From Haloechinothrix_A salitolerans (GTDB lineage Bacteria; Actinomycetota; Actinomycetes; Mycobacteriales; Pseudonocardiaceae): 64,000 bases of DNA. A program made the position numbers and the translations under genes. The notes under the pieces were generated by a model, which ran no database searches, was not told where the DNA came from, and saw only the letters and a list, made by a program, of their open reading frames with translations. Of the stretch, positions 42,919 through 51,012 are shown piece after piece; the first letter of the stretch is position 1; each line of letters begins with the position of its first letter. Where the stretch lies: NCBI RefSeq assembly GCF_039544105.1, contig NZ_BAABLA010000123.1; one strand, given 5' to 3'.

Positions 42919-43039
42919 GGGTTCAGCATAACCACACTGTCGAGGGCTGGCACACGTCAGGGGCGTCGCAGGCTGGCTGACCGGGCGATTTGCCGATGTT
43001 GCCATAGCGGTGTGCCGCGTGGCATGTCAGACTTCCGGC

Positions 43040-43429
43040 ATGGCCGAGCACGCTGATAAGTCGAGCGCTACGTCGAATGAGGACGACACCGTGGGCGGTA
43101 AGCATGGCCCGAGCGTCGACTGGGTCGCGGTGAAGGACAAGATGGTCAACATCCTCGCCGCGATCGTGCGCTGGGTGTTCCTGCTGTTCGCGCTGGTGCT
43201 GGTGTTGCACGTGGTGTTCACCATCGCCGATGCGAACGAGGACAACAGCATCGTGTCGTTCGTCCGCGACTGGGCCGATCCGCTCGCGCTCGCCTTCAAG
43301 GACCTGTTCCAGCCTGATGACGCGCAGCTGAAGATCCTGGTCAACTACGGCATCGCGGCGATCTTCTGGCTGATCGTGTCGTCCCTTGGCGCCACGATCA
43401 TCCGCCGCCTCGGGTCGCTGGGAAAGTAG
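43040..43429 (+). CDS. Small conserved two-TM membrane protein
   Basis: A 129-aa protein: polar N-terminus, TM1 (NILAAIVRWVFLLFALVLVL), an acidic middle with DPLALAFKDLF and QPDDAQLKILVNYG, and TM2 (IAAIFWLIVSSLGATIIRRL). It is like hypothetical proteins next to leuA in other actinobacteria, though I cannot name a family. ATG at 43040 was taken because upstream codons (from 43010) look non-coding. Function unknown. Confidence 0.8.
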   Translation: MAEHADKSSATSNEDDTVGGKHGPSVDWVAVKDKMVNILAAIVRWVFLLFALVLVLHVVFTIADANEDNSIVSFVRDWADPLALAFKDLFQPDDAQLKILVNYGIAAIFWLIVSSLGATIIRRLGSLGK

Positions 43430-43478
43430 CGTTCGCGCTGAAGGCGTCGTTTGCCCATCAGCCGGAGCTGTTCAGCGC

Positions 43479-43565
43479 AGTTGATCACGTGTACTCGCAC
43501 TGTTGTTCGCCAAAGCGAACTTAATGGACAAACTCGCACCACAACGCGAGTAGACGTGATCAACT
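43479..43565. repeat. 87-bp palindromic intergenic element, copy 2
   Basis: 20-bp terminal inverted arms with one mismatch: AGTTGATCACGTGTACTCGC (43479-43498) and GCGAGTAGACGTGATCAACT (43546-43565). Inside is a second hairpin GTTCGC-CAAA-GCGAAC (43505-43520) and AATGGACAAAC. It lies between convergent genes. Same length, ends and core as the element at 29368-29454 when read in reverse. No ORF. Confidence 0.8.
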
Positions 43566-43609
43566 TCAACGGCGAGGTAGTGACGCGTTCGCTGTGGCAC
43601 CCGTGCCCC

Positions 43610-44200
43610 TCAGAACGCTGGCGCGCCCCATTCGCTGAGCGCGAACTCCGCCAGCGGGATGCGGGAACGCTCGCCGCGTTCCCGTTCGACGAGCCGCTGC
43701 GCGCCGAGTACCTCGGCGTCCGCCTGCACCCCGACGGCGATGGTGACCACCGGCCGGACGTCGTTGGGCAGCGCGAACGCCTGGTGCAGCGCGTCCGGGT
43801 CGAACCCGGCCATCTGGTGTGCGCCCAGCCCCTCTGCCACGGCCTGGAGCACCAGGTTCTGCGCGGCGAGCGCGACACCGTATTCCGCGTAGGGGATGTC
43901 GCCCTTCTCGTTGCGGGTGACCGCGAGCCCAGCGAGCAGCACACCGACCCGGTGCGCCCAGTCTTGGTTGCGCTCGGTCAGCGTGCCGTGGATGCGGTCG
44001 AACACGGCGTCGCCCCTGCGTCCAACCAGGAACCGCGCTGGTTGGGTGTTGCCGAACGACGGCGCCCACCTCGCGGCTTCCAGCAGCGCGCGTAGTTGCT
44101 CTTCGGACACCTTGGCGTCCGGGTCGAACGCGCGCGGGCTCCAGCGCTGCGCGATCAGTTCGTGCACGGCGACGCTGGTCGTCGCTGGCTTGCGCTGCAT
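43610..44200 (-). CDS. Nitroreductase family protein (FMN-dependent)
   Basis: A 196-aa FMN/NAD(P)H oxidoreductase fold: HELIAQRWSPRAFDPDAKVSEEQLRALLEAARWAPSFGNTQPARFLV in pattern (FMN-binding S-P-R and PSFGNTQPARF), PYAEYGVALAAQNLVLQA and AGFDPDALHQAF. ATG at 44200 was chosen because upstream in-frame sequence overlaps the next gene. It lies 8 bp downstream of the glycosyltransferase gene on the same strand. Substrate unknown. Confidence 0.92.
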   Translation of the reverse strand: MQRKPATTSVAVHELIAQRWSPRAFDPDAKVSEEQLRALLEAARWAPSFGNTQPARFLVGRRGDAVFDRIHGTLTERNQDWAHRVGVLLAGLAVTRNEKGDIPYAEYGVALAAQNLVLQAVAEGLGAHQMAGFDPDALHQAFALPNDVRPVVTIAVGVQADAEVLGAQRLVERERGERSRIPLAEFALSEWGAPAF

Positions 44201-44208
44201 GGCTCCAG

Positions 44209-45465
44209 TTATATCGCGTACGGCCAGGTGACAAGGGCGTGCGCGCCGAACCAGCCGCTCACCACGGTCGTGGCGACCAGCACTACCAGCGTCGTCGCGG
44301 GTTTGCGCTTCGCCAACCCCAGCGCTACCGGTATGAGCAGTGTGAACGCGGGCAGCAGCAGCCGGGCCTTGGAGTTCATCAGGCCGTTCGAGCCGAGATC
44401 CATGATCAGCACGCCGAGTCCGTACACCAGCAGCGGCCATTCCACCCGCAGGACGAACCCGACGACTACCAGCGCGACGGCGGCGAGCAGCACCAGGATC
44501 GTGCCGATCTCATGCACGGACTCCGATCGCGCGATGGCCTCGCCGGTGAACCGCAGCGTGGCGGCACCGCCGTCGAACGCGGAGTTCCACCCGCGCTCTT
44601 GCAGCTCGCTCCACCCACCGAGCTGAGCGAGGACACCCGCCCCTGGTCGGATCTGCGCACCAGCCCACCACAGGTATCCCACCAGCCCCATAGGGGCGAG
44701 CAGCAGCCCGCCAAGCGGGCGCAGCGCAGGACGGAGACCACCCCGTCGGCGGACCTCAACCGCACAGGCGAACGCCGCCGCGCCGACGGCGAGGACGAGC
44801 GCGAGCCCGGTCGGTCGCACCAGTCCGGCCAACGCGCACAGCACACCGGCCCACATCCACTGGCGGCGCAGCACGAACACCAGCGACCATGCGGCGAGCG
44901 CGCAGAACAGCGCCTCGGAGTACGTCATCGAAAGCACGACGCCCATCGGCGACGCGGCGAACAGCGCGACCAGGATCAGCCCGACACGACGCGACCCGCC
45001 CCGGATCAGCATGCCGATACGGACCAGCGCGTATGCCGCCGCGATCCCGGCGAGGATGCTGACGACGAACGCGGCGGTATCCACCGAGAGCCAGGTCAGA
45101 TCGGCCAGCCAGCCGGTCACCGTCGGGTAGCCGGGGAAGAACGCCAACGGAGTCTGCGGGGTGCGCTGGCCGTGCGCGTCGAGCAGCCCCTCCGGCGCTC
45201 CCGTGTACCCGCCGGTGGCGATGCCGAGGTACCACTGGCCATCCCACGCCGTCAGCGACCGATGCACGGTGGTGTTGTTGGGACCGGCCATCAGCACGAG
45301 AATCAGCACCCCGACGAGACGTACGCCGAGGTAGACCAGCGCGGGCGCGAACGCGAGCAGCGCGCGGGGCGCGGTGCGGTCGCGGCGCGACGTACCGGCT
45401 GGGGCCGGCGACACGCGCGGTGCTGACCGCTGCTCGATGAGCGCTGCGGTGTCCGTCGGACTCAC
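44209..45465 (-). CDS. Polytopic membrane glycosyltransferase (PIG-V/GT-C-like mannosyltransferase)
   Basis: About 418 aa with 10 or more TM helices. The first extracytoplasmic loop has SLTAWDGQWYLGIATGGY, the acidic GT-C catalytic loop (WDGQWY), then LAFFPGYPTVTGWL and SMTYSEALFCALAAWSL, as in actinobacterial PIG-V-like mannosyltransferases using polyprenyl-phosphate mannose. GTG at 45465 is my choice; the frame is open to 45534. Probably builds a cell-envelope glycolipid or glycoprotein (inference). Confidence 0.82.
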   Translation of the reverse strand: MSPTDTAALIEQRSAPRVSPAPAGTSRRDRTAPRALLAFAPALVYLGVRLVGVLILVLMAGPNNTTVHRSLTAWDGQWYLGIATGGYTGAPEGLLDAHGQRTPQTPLAFFPGYPTVTGWLADLTWLSVDTAAFVVSILAGIAAAYALVRIGMLIRGGSRRVGLILVALFAASPMGVVLSMTYSEALFCALAAWSLVFVLRRQWMWAGVLCALAGLVRPTGLALVLAVGAAAFACAVEVRRRGGLRPALRPLGGLLLAPMGLVGYLWWAGAQIRPGAGVLAQLGGWSELQERGWNSAFDGGAATLRFTGEAIARSESVHEIGTILVLLAAVALVVVGFVLRVEWPLLVYGLGVLIMDLGSNGLMNSKARLLLPAFTLLIPVALGLAKRKPATTLVVLVATTVVSGWFGAHALVTWPYAI

Positions 45466-45722
45466 TGCGGCTTCCGGGGGTAGGCGAACGCTGGTCCGTC
45501 CAGGGTAGTGTGCCGCGCCCGACGTCGGCGCCACGACATCATCGCGAAGGCATCACGGCTGGTAGAAGCCACGTGCTCAGGTGAACGGAAAGTGGTCGGT
45601 GCCACATCGGTACCGCGAACGGGTCGGGTCGGCCGGTACCCTTGGTTCAACTACAGGGACGACGCCCGCCTCGATACAAGGACTGGGGCCTGGGCGCTCC
45701 CGTTGGAGGAGGTTGGCGCGCA

Positions 45723-46988
45723 GTGGCGCTCGTAGTCCAGAAGTACGGCGGATCGTCGTTGGAGAGCGCGGATCGCATCAGAAGCGTTGCCGAACGCATC
45801 GTGGAAACCAAGAACGCAGGTAACGACGTTGTCGTTGTGTGTTCCGCGATGGGTGACACGACGGATGAACTGCTCGATCTGGCAGGACAAGTCAATCCGG
45901 ACCCGCCGGAGCGCGAGATGGACATGTTGCTCACCGCCGGTGAGCGCATCTCGAACGCGCTCGTGGCGATGGCCATCAGCAAGCTCGACACGGAAGCATG
46001 GTCGTTCACCGGGTCGCAGGCCGGCATCTCCACCACGGCCGCGCATGGCGACGCACGTATCGTGGAGGTATCACCGACGCGGGTGACGGAAGCGCTTGAC
46101 CAGGGATACATCGCCCTTGTCGCGGGCTTCCAGGGTGTCTCGAAGGACACCAAGGACATCACGACACTCGGCAGGGGCGGCTCGGACATGACCGCGGTCG
46201 CCCTCGCGGCGGCGTTGAAGGCCGACGAGTGTGAGATCTACTCCGACGTCGACGGGGTCTACACCGCGGACCCAAGGATCGTGTCGGACGCACGCAAACT
46301 GGACACCGTTCCGTACGAAGAGATGCTCGAACTGGCCGCGACCGGTTCGAAGATCCTGCATCTGCGTTCGGTCGAGTACGCACGGCGCTACGGGGTGCCG
46401 CTGCGGGTTCGATCGTCCTACAGCACCAAACCGGGCACGCTTGTGGCCGGATCGATCGAGGAGATTCCCGTGGAACAGGCGCTGATCACCGGCGTGTCGC
46501 ACGACAAGTCAGAAGCCAAGATCACCGTGACCGACGTCCCGGACTACAAGGGCGCCGCGGCGCGGATCTTCCGCGCGGTCGCCGACGCCAACATCGACAT
46601 CGACATGGTGCTGCAGAACGCCTCGCGCACCTCGTCCGGCGTCACCGACATCACCTTCACCCTGTCGATCGACAATGGGCCGAAGGCCGTCGCGGCGCTG
46701 GAGCAGATCAAGGACGAGGCCGGGTTCGACGCGGTGCTCTACGACGACCACGTCGGCAAGGTCTCGCTGGTCGGCGCCGGCATGCGCTCGCACCCCGGTG
46801 TGACCGCGAAGTTCTGTGAGTCGCTCGCCGAGTCGGGTATCAACATCGAGATGATCAACACTTCGGAGATCCGCATCTCGGTGCTGATCCGGGACACCGA
46901 CGTCGAGGACGCGGTGCGCGCGATCCACGAGGCGTTCGACCTCGGCGGCGACGAGGAAGCCGTCGTCTACGCGGGGAGTGGTCGCTGA
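45723..46988 (+). CDS. lysC: Aspartate kinase (alpha chain; internal beta start)
   Basis: Phosphorylates aspartate, the entry step to Lys/Met/Thr/diaminopimelate. The 421-aa chain has ALVVQKYGGSSLES, FQGVSKDTKDITTLGRGGSDMTA in pattern, and two C-terminal ACT domains (ITVTDVPDYKGAAARIF, KVSLVGAGMRSHPGVTAKF) for Lys/Thr feedback. GTG at 45723 has GGAGGAGG 10 bp upstream. An internal GTG at 46470 has GAGGAG 7 bp before it and would give a 172-aa beta chain, as in Corynebacterium. asd follows with an overlapping TGATG. Confidence 0.97.
   Translation: MALVVQKYGGSSLESADRIRSVAERIVETKNAGNDVVVVCSAMGDTTDELLDLAGQVNPDPPEREMDMLLTAGERISNALVAMAISKLDTEAWSFTGSQAGISTTAAHGDARIVEVSPTRVTEALDQGYIALVAGFQGVSKDTKDITTLGRGGSDMTAVALAAALKADECEIYSDVDGVYTADPRIVSDARKLDTVPYEEMLELAATGSKILHLRSVEYARRYGVPLRVRSSYSTKPGTLVAGSIEEIPVEQALITGVSHDKSEAKITVTDVPDYKGAAARIFRAVADANIDIDMVLQNASRTSSGVTDITFTLSIDNGPKAVAALEQIKDEAGFDAVLYDDHVGKVSLVGAGMRSHPGVTAKFCESLAESGINIEMINTSEIRISVLIRDTDVEDAVRAIHEAFDLGGDEEAVVYAGSGR
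46470..46988 (+). CDS. Aspartate kinase beta chain (in-frame internal translation start)
   Basis: GTG at 46470 is in frame with lysC and has its own GAGGAG Shine-Dalgarno (46458-46463 region). The product is 172 residues, VEQALITGVSHDKSEAK onward, containing only the two ACT domains. The C. glutamicum alpha2-beta2 enzyme has a beta chain of this length made in this way. Inferred by family precedent and the ribosome-binding site. Confidence 0.72.
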   Translation: MEQALITGVSHDKSEAKITVTDVPDYKGAAARIFRAVADANIDIDMVLQNASRTSSGVTDITFTLSIDNGPKAVAALEQIKDEAGFDAVLYDDHVGKVSLVGAGMRSHPGVTAKFCESLAESGINIEMINTSEIRISVLIRDTDVEDAVRAIHEAFDLGGDEEAVVYAGSGR

Positions 46989-48013
46989 TGCGGATAGGGA
47001 TTGTGGGCGCGACCGGCCAGGTCGGCGCCGTGATGCGCAGGCTACTTGAGGAGCGGAACTTCCCGGTCGATGAGATCCGGTACTTCGCGTCCGCGCGCTC
47101 GGCGGGCAAGACGCTGCCGTGGCGCGGTGAGGACGTCGTCGTCGAGGACACCGAGAAGGCGGACCCGTCCGGCCTGGACGTGGCGCTGTTCTCCGCTGGT
47201 GGATCGACGTCGAAGGCGCAGGCTCCCCGGTTCGCCGATGCGGGTGTGACGGTGATCGACAACTCGTCCGCGTGGCGCCTCGACCCGGACGTTCCGCTGG
47301 TGGTCAGCGAAGTCAACCCGCAGGCGGTGAAGGAGGCCCGCAAGGGCATCATCGCCAACCCGAACTGCACCACGATGGCCGCGATGCCGGTGCTCAAACC
47401 GCTGCACGACGAAGCTGGTCTGGTGCGGCTGGTCGCCAGCACGTACCAGGCGGTGTCCGGTAGCGGACTCGCCGGTGTTGACGAGCTGGCCAGCCAGGTC
47501 GCGGCGGCGGGTGCTGACGCTTCGAAGCTGACCCACGACGGGTCGGCGGTCGCCCTTGGGGAGCCGTCGAAGTACGCGCGGCACATCGCGTTCAACGTGC
47601 TGGCCATGGCGGGCTCGATCGTGGACGACGGCTCCTTCGAGACCGACGAGGAGCAGAAGCTCCGCAACGAGAGCCGCAAGATTCTCGACGTCCCCGAGCT
47701 GAAGGTGTCCGGGACCTGCGTACGGGTGCCGGTGTTCACCGGCCACGCGCTGTCGATCAACGCCGAGTTCGCGCGACCGCTGTCGGTCGAGCGTGCTACC
47801 GAGTTGCTTGGCGGTGCCGCTGGCGTGGAGCTGTCCGACATCCCGACGCCGTTGCAGGCGGCGGGGCAGGACCCGAGCTACGTCGGCCGCATCCGGCAGG
47901 ACCCTGGCGTCGACGACGGCCGCGGCCTCGCGCTGTTCGTCGCGGGCGACAACCTCCGCAAGGGCGCCGCGCTGAATACGGTCCAGATCGCGGAGCTCAT
48001 CGCCCAGCGGTAA
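46988..48013 (+). CDS. asd: Aspartate-semialdehyde dehydrogenase
   Basis: Reduces aspartyl phosphate to the semialdehyde with NADPH. The 341-aa protein has the NADP motif VGATGQVGAVMRRLLEER, FSAGGSTSKAQAPRFADAG in pattern, the catalytic cysteine in NPNCTTMAAMPVL, QAVSGSG and the catalytic His in RVPVFTGHALSI. It overlaps lysC by one base and ends in a terminator hairpin. Confidence 0.97.
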   Translation: MRIGIVGATGQVGAVMRRLLEERNFPVDEIRYFASARSAGKTLPWRGEDVVVEDTEKADPSGLDVALFSAGGSTSKAQAPRFADAGVTVIDNSSAWRLDPDVPLVVSEVNPQAVKEARKGIIANPNCTTMAAMPVLKPLHDEAGLVRLVASTYQAVSGSGLAGVDELASQVAAAGADASKLTHDGSAVALGEPSKYARHIAFNVLAMAGSIVDDGSFETDEEQKLRNESRKILDVPELKVSGTCVRVPVFTGHALSINAEFARPLSVERATELLGGAAGVELSDIPTPLQAAGQDPSYVGRIRQDPGVDDGRGLALFVAGDNLRKGAALNTVQIAELIAQR

Positions 48014-48045
48014 CTAGCGAGCCCCGAGCTCCGGGTTCGCTAGTT
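48012..48045. terminator. Terminator hairpin after asd
   Basis: AACTAGCGA (48012-48020) pairs with TCGCTAGTT (48037-48045), and inner GCCC/GGGT extends the stem. It overlaps the asd stop codon. Confidence 0.85.
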
Positions 48046-48211
48046 CTGACTTTCAGGCCGCTTCCCGCACGGCCCTGAGTGTCACCCGGACAGGGTCCTA
48101 CCTCTGGAGGGTGTCACCTGTTCTAGCCACGGCAGGATGTCGACGCCGGGCATCGATGTCGGCCCATCCGCGTCGGTGTCGGCAGGCGCCAGGTGGACGA
48201 AAGGCTGGCCT

Positions 48212-49369
48212 GTGATGAATGGATTGCGGCAACGTCCAGCAGCTGCGTTGGCGGAGGACAGGCTGGGGGAGCTCGACGAGAAGTACGTCGAGCTGATGAG
48301 CATGCTTGAGCCCGAAGCGGTCATGCGGCGGGTGGTTCGCGAGGTGCCGGAAAGCCTCGATATCGACGTCGCATGGGTCGGCAAGCCGGACAGCGACGAC
48401 ACCCTCCTCATTGGTGACTCCGTGCGGGCAAGGACCGACGTGCTCGACGGACTCGCCGTGCCGAAGGGCGTCGGACTCGGCGGTCAGGTGATGCTCACGA
48501 AACGGCCCATGTGGGTGAAGAACTACATCACCTCACCGCGTATCACGCATGACTTCGCTAGTCAGGCACAGCTGGAGGGGCTCCGCGCGATGATCGCGGT
48601 GCCGATCATGCACGACGACCGCGTTCTGGGTGTGCTCTACGGCGCCAACCGGTATGAGACCGACTTCGGCGACCGCGCGGCCCATGTACTCGGTGAGATC
48701 GCGGGGCGCGCCGCCACCGCCACGGTCGTGGCGGAGCGTGCGAAAGAGTCCGCCGAGGTCGCCGTATATGAGGAACGGCGCAGGGTCGCGCTGGAGCTGC
48801 ACGACACTGTTGGCGCCATGCTGTACGCGGTAAGCGCGGGTATTCGCACGCTCGGCGCCGAGGTCACCTCGTTGGTGTCGGCACCGCACATCAAGGACAA
48901 GCTCCAAGCGATTGAGGAACAGGCGAGCGAGGCGGCGGCCATGCTGCGCGGCTCGTTGCGAGTGTTGAGCAACGCACCGGAAAAGGTCGCGCTCGGTGTC
49001 GCCGTGCGGGAGGATACGCGTGCGTTCCAGGAACGGACCGGCACCACCACTCGTATGATCACGGTGACCGAGCTGCCGCCGCTGCTGCCGTCCCGGGTGC
49101 GGGTTTTGTCCGCGGCGACGCGGGAAGCTCTGCTCAACGTCGAAAAGCACGCGCACGCCGATTCCGTCGTGGTCACGCTGGTCGCGGTGGAGGGCGGTGT
49201 CGCGGTGACGGTGGTCGACGACGGCGTCGGGCTCGCGCCGAGATCTTCGTGGGACCCCGGCCTCGGCCTCGCCGCGATCAGTGATCGGCTCGCGCGACTC
49301 GGGGGGAACCTGACCGTGTCGAGCGGCGACGACGGCGGGGTCAGCGTGCGGGCGTGGGTGCCGCGCTAG
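48212..49369 (+). CDS. GAF-domain sensor histidine kinase (NarL/DesK-type HisKA_3), orphan
   Basis: A soluble 385-aa kinase. A GAF domain spans about 40-175 (DIDVAWVGKPDSDDTLLIG, MIAVPIMHDDRVLGVLYGANR in pattern). The dimerisation/phosphoacceptor helix has ERRRVALELHDTVGAMLYAV with the His. The HATPase_c domain holds EALLNVEKHAHAD (N-box), VDDGVGLAP (G1) and GLGLAAISDRLARLGG (G2). No TM segment, so it senses a cytoplasmic signal, perhaps a ligand, light or redox state. No response regulator gene adjoins it. GTG 48212 or ATG 48215 may start. Confidence 0.9.
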   Translation: MMNGLRQRPAAALAEDRLGELDEKYVELMSMLEPEAVMRRVVREVPESLDIDVAWVGKPDSDDTLLIGDSVRARTDVLDGLAVPKGVGLGGQVMLTKRPMWVKNYITSPRITHDFASQAQLEGLRAMIAVPIMHDDRVLGVLYGANRYETDFGDRAAHVLGEIAGRAATATVVAERAKESAEVAVYEERRRVALELHDTVGAMLYAVSAGIRTLGAEVTSLVSAPHIKDKLQAIEEQASEAAAMLRGSLRVLSNAPEKVALGVAVREDTRAFQERTGTTTRMITVTELPPLLPSRVRVLSAATREALLNVEKHAHADSVVVTLVAVEGGVAVTVVDDGVGLAPRSSWDPGLGLAAISDRLARLGGNLTVSSGDDGGVSVRAWVPR

Positions 49370-49489
49370 CCACGACGGCGCTTAGCCGCAACTGGTTTTG
49401 TCGAGGTCAGAGCGGGAAAACTGGTTGCGACGATACCCGCGCGTCGCCGATCCTGAGGCGCCTTTGAAGCACCGAGGGAAGGGGCAGTG

Positions 49490-50680
49490 ATGCACACCGC
49501 AGTAGGCGGTGCCCGCGTGCCGATCCGCATGTGGACCGATCCGAGCACGGTCGAGGACGCCGCCCTGAGCCAACTGCACAACATCGCGAACCTGCCGTGG
49601 ACGCATGGCCTCGCCGTGATGCCAGATGTCCACCTCGGTAAGGGCGCCACGGTCGGCAGCGTCATCGCGATGCGGGATGCCGTATCGCCAGCGGCGGTCG
49701 GCGTCGACATCGGGTGTGGGATGAGCGCGGTGCGCACGTCCCTGTACGCCGAGGATCTGCCGGACGACCTCGGCAAGCTGCGGCGCAGGATCGAGGACCT
49801 CATCCCGGTCGGGTTCGCCGGGCACAAGGCGCCGGTTGATCCCGCGCGGGTGCACGGCGTCGGCGGCTGGGACCGGTTCTGGCGCGGTTTCCGCGAGCTG
49901 CACAGCGGCGTGCAAAACATGTGGCACAAGGCTCGCACGCAGATGGGCAGCCTCGGTGGCGGCAACCACTTCATCGAGGTGTGCCTCGAGCAGGGCGGCG
50001 AGGACGCCGGTCGGGTATGGCTGATGCTGCACTCCGGCTCGCGTGGCATCGGTAACCAGCTCGCGCAGCGGCACATGGCCATCGCGGCGAAGCAGCCGCA
50101 CAACGCGGACCTGCCCGACCGGGACCTGGCGGTGTTCCTCGCGGGCACACCCGAGATGGCCGCGTACCGTAGGGACCTGTTCTGGGCGCAGGAGTACGCC
50201 GCGCGGAACCGGGCGACGATGGTGGCGCTGCTCAAACAGGCCGTCGCCGACGTCGTGCCGTGGGTACGCTTCGACGAGGCGATCAGTTGCCACCACAATT
50301 ACGTCGCCGAGGAGCGCTACGACGACGTCGAGCTGCTGGTCACACGGAAGGGCGCGATCCGCGCCGGGTCCGGTGACCTGGGAATTATCCCCGGGTCGAT
50401 GGGCACCGGGTCGTACATCGTGCGCGGGCTCGGCAACGACGAGTCGTTCCAGTCCGCCTCGCACGGCGCGGGCCGGGCGATGTCACGGACGAAGGCGCGC
50501 AAGACGTTCACCGAGGCCGACCTCGCGGCGCAGACCGAGGGCGTCGAATGCCGCAAGGACGGCGGCGTGGTGGACGAGATCCCGGCCGCCTACAAGGACA
50601 TCGAGTCTGTGATCGCGGCGCAGACCGACCTGGTCGAGGTCGTCGCCCATCTCAAGCAGGTCGTCTGCGTGAAGGGCTGA
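49490..50680 (+). CDS. rtcB: RNA-splicing ligase RtcB
   Basis: Joins RNA 2',3'-cyclic phosphate or 3'-phosphate ends to 5'-OH ends using GTP and Mn2+. About 396 aa with the full motif set: MPDVHLGKGATVG, GVDIGCGM, GNHFIEV, HHNYVAEE, GSMGTGSYIVRG and the guanylylated His in SASHGAGRAMSR. ATG 49490 (or GTG 49487) follows AAGGGG. It stands alone, with no archease or RtcR. Role probably tRNA/rRNA repair. Confidence 0.95.
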   Translation: MHTAVGGARVPIRMWTDPSTVEDAALSQLHNIANLPWTHGLAVMPDVHLGKGATVGSVIAMRDAVSPAAVGVDIGCGMSAVRTSLYAEDLPDDLGKLRRRIEDLIPVGFAGHKAPVDPARVHGVGGWDRFWRGFRELHSGVQNMWHKARTQMGSLGGGNHFIEVCLEQGGEDAGRVWLMLHSGSRGIGNQLAQRHMAIAAKQPHNADLPDRDLAVFLAGTPEMAAYRRDLFWAQEYAARNRATMVALLKQAVADVVPWVRFDEAISCHHNYVAEERYDDVELLVTRKGAIRAGSGDLGIIPGSMGTGSYIVRGLGNDESFQSASHGAGRAMSRTKARKTFTEADLAAQTEGVECRKDGGVVDEIPAAYKDIESVIAAQTDLVEVVAHLKQVVCVKG

Positions 50681-50686
50681 TCCGCC

Positions 50687-50945
50687 TCACACCTTCTCGG
50701 TCAGCCGGAACACGGGGTGGCGCTCTGCTGCCGCGACGAGTTCGGCGTCGGTCGAGCCGGCGGTGCGGCCGTTGACGTACGGGCGCACCTGCCATTCCCA
50801 CGGTGCGCAGTTGCCCACTGGTTCGCCCGCGCACTCCCAGCACGTGCGCGCCGAACAGCGGGACGCCGAGCCGCAGCAGTGCAGCCACGGCCGCGTTCGA
50901 CGTCCGAACCAGTCTGCCGGGTTCCTGGTGATGGATGGCGGCCAT
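50687..50945 (-). pseudogene. Decayed nitroreductase/deazaflavin-family gene
   Basis: ATG at 50945 opens MAAIHHQEPGRLVRTSNAAV, reaching LGVRGRTSGQLRT, the usual start of this family. The frame then breaks: after about codon 52 the family C-terminus continues in another frame (WEWQVRPYVNGRTAGSTDAE then RHPVFRLTEKV and stop at 50687). About 40-50 central residues, including the cofactor loop, are missing. It diverges from a tetR gene that would normally control it. Confidence 0.82.
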
Positions 50946-50946
50946 T

Positions 50947-50962
50947 GCTCTCCTTAGAGAGC
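50947..50962. promoter_or_regulatory. Palindrome in the tetR promoter region
   Basis: GCTCTC-CTTA-GAGAGC (50947-50962), followed by AGC-AGT-GCT. It lies in the 67-bp gap between the decayed nitroreductase gene and tetR, so it is a candidate TetR operator. Confidence 0.6.
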
Positions 50963-51012
50963 AGTGCTCACAAACAGGAACACTGACCTCGCCTGTGGCA
51001 CACTGACACGTT

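Noticed and set aside
41011..43056. 681-aa open frame on the plus strand
   Set aside because: Antisense to leuA and its leader; no family resemblance, and the leuA frame has complete motifs.
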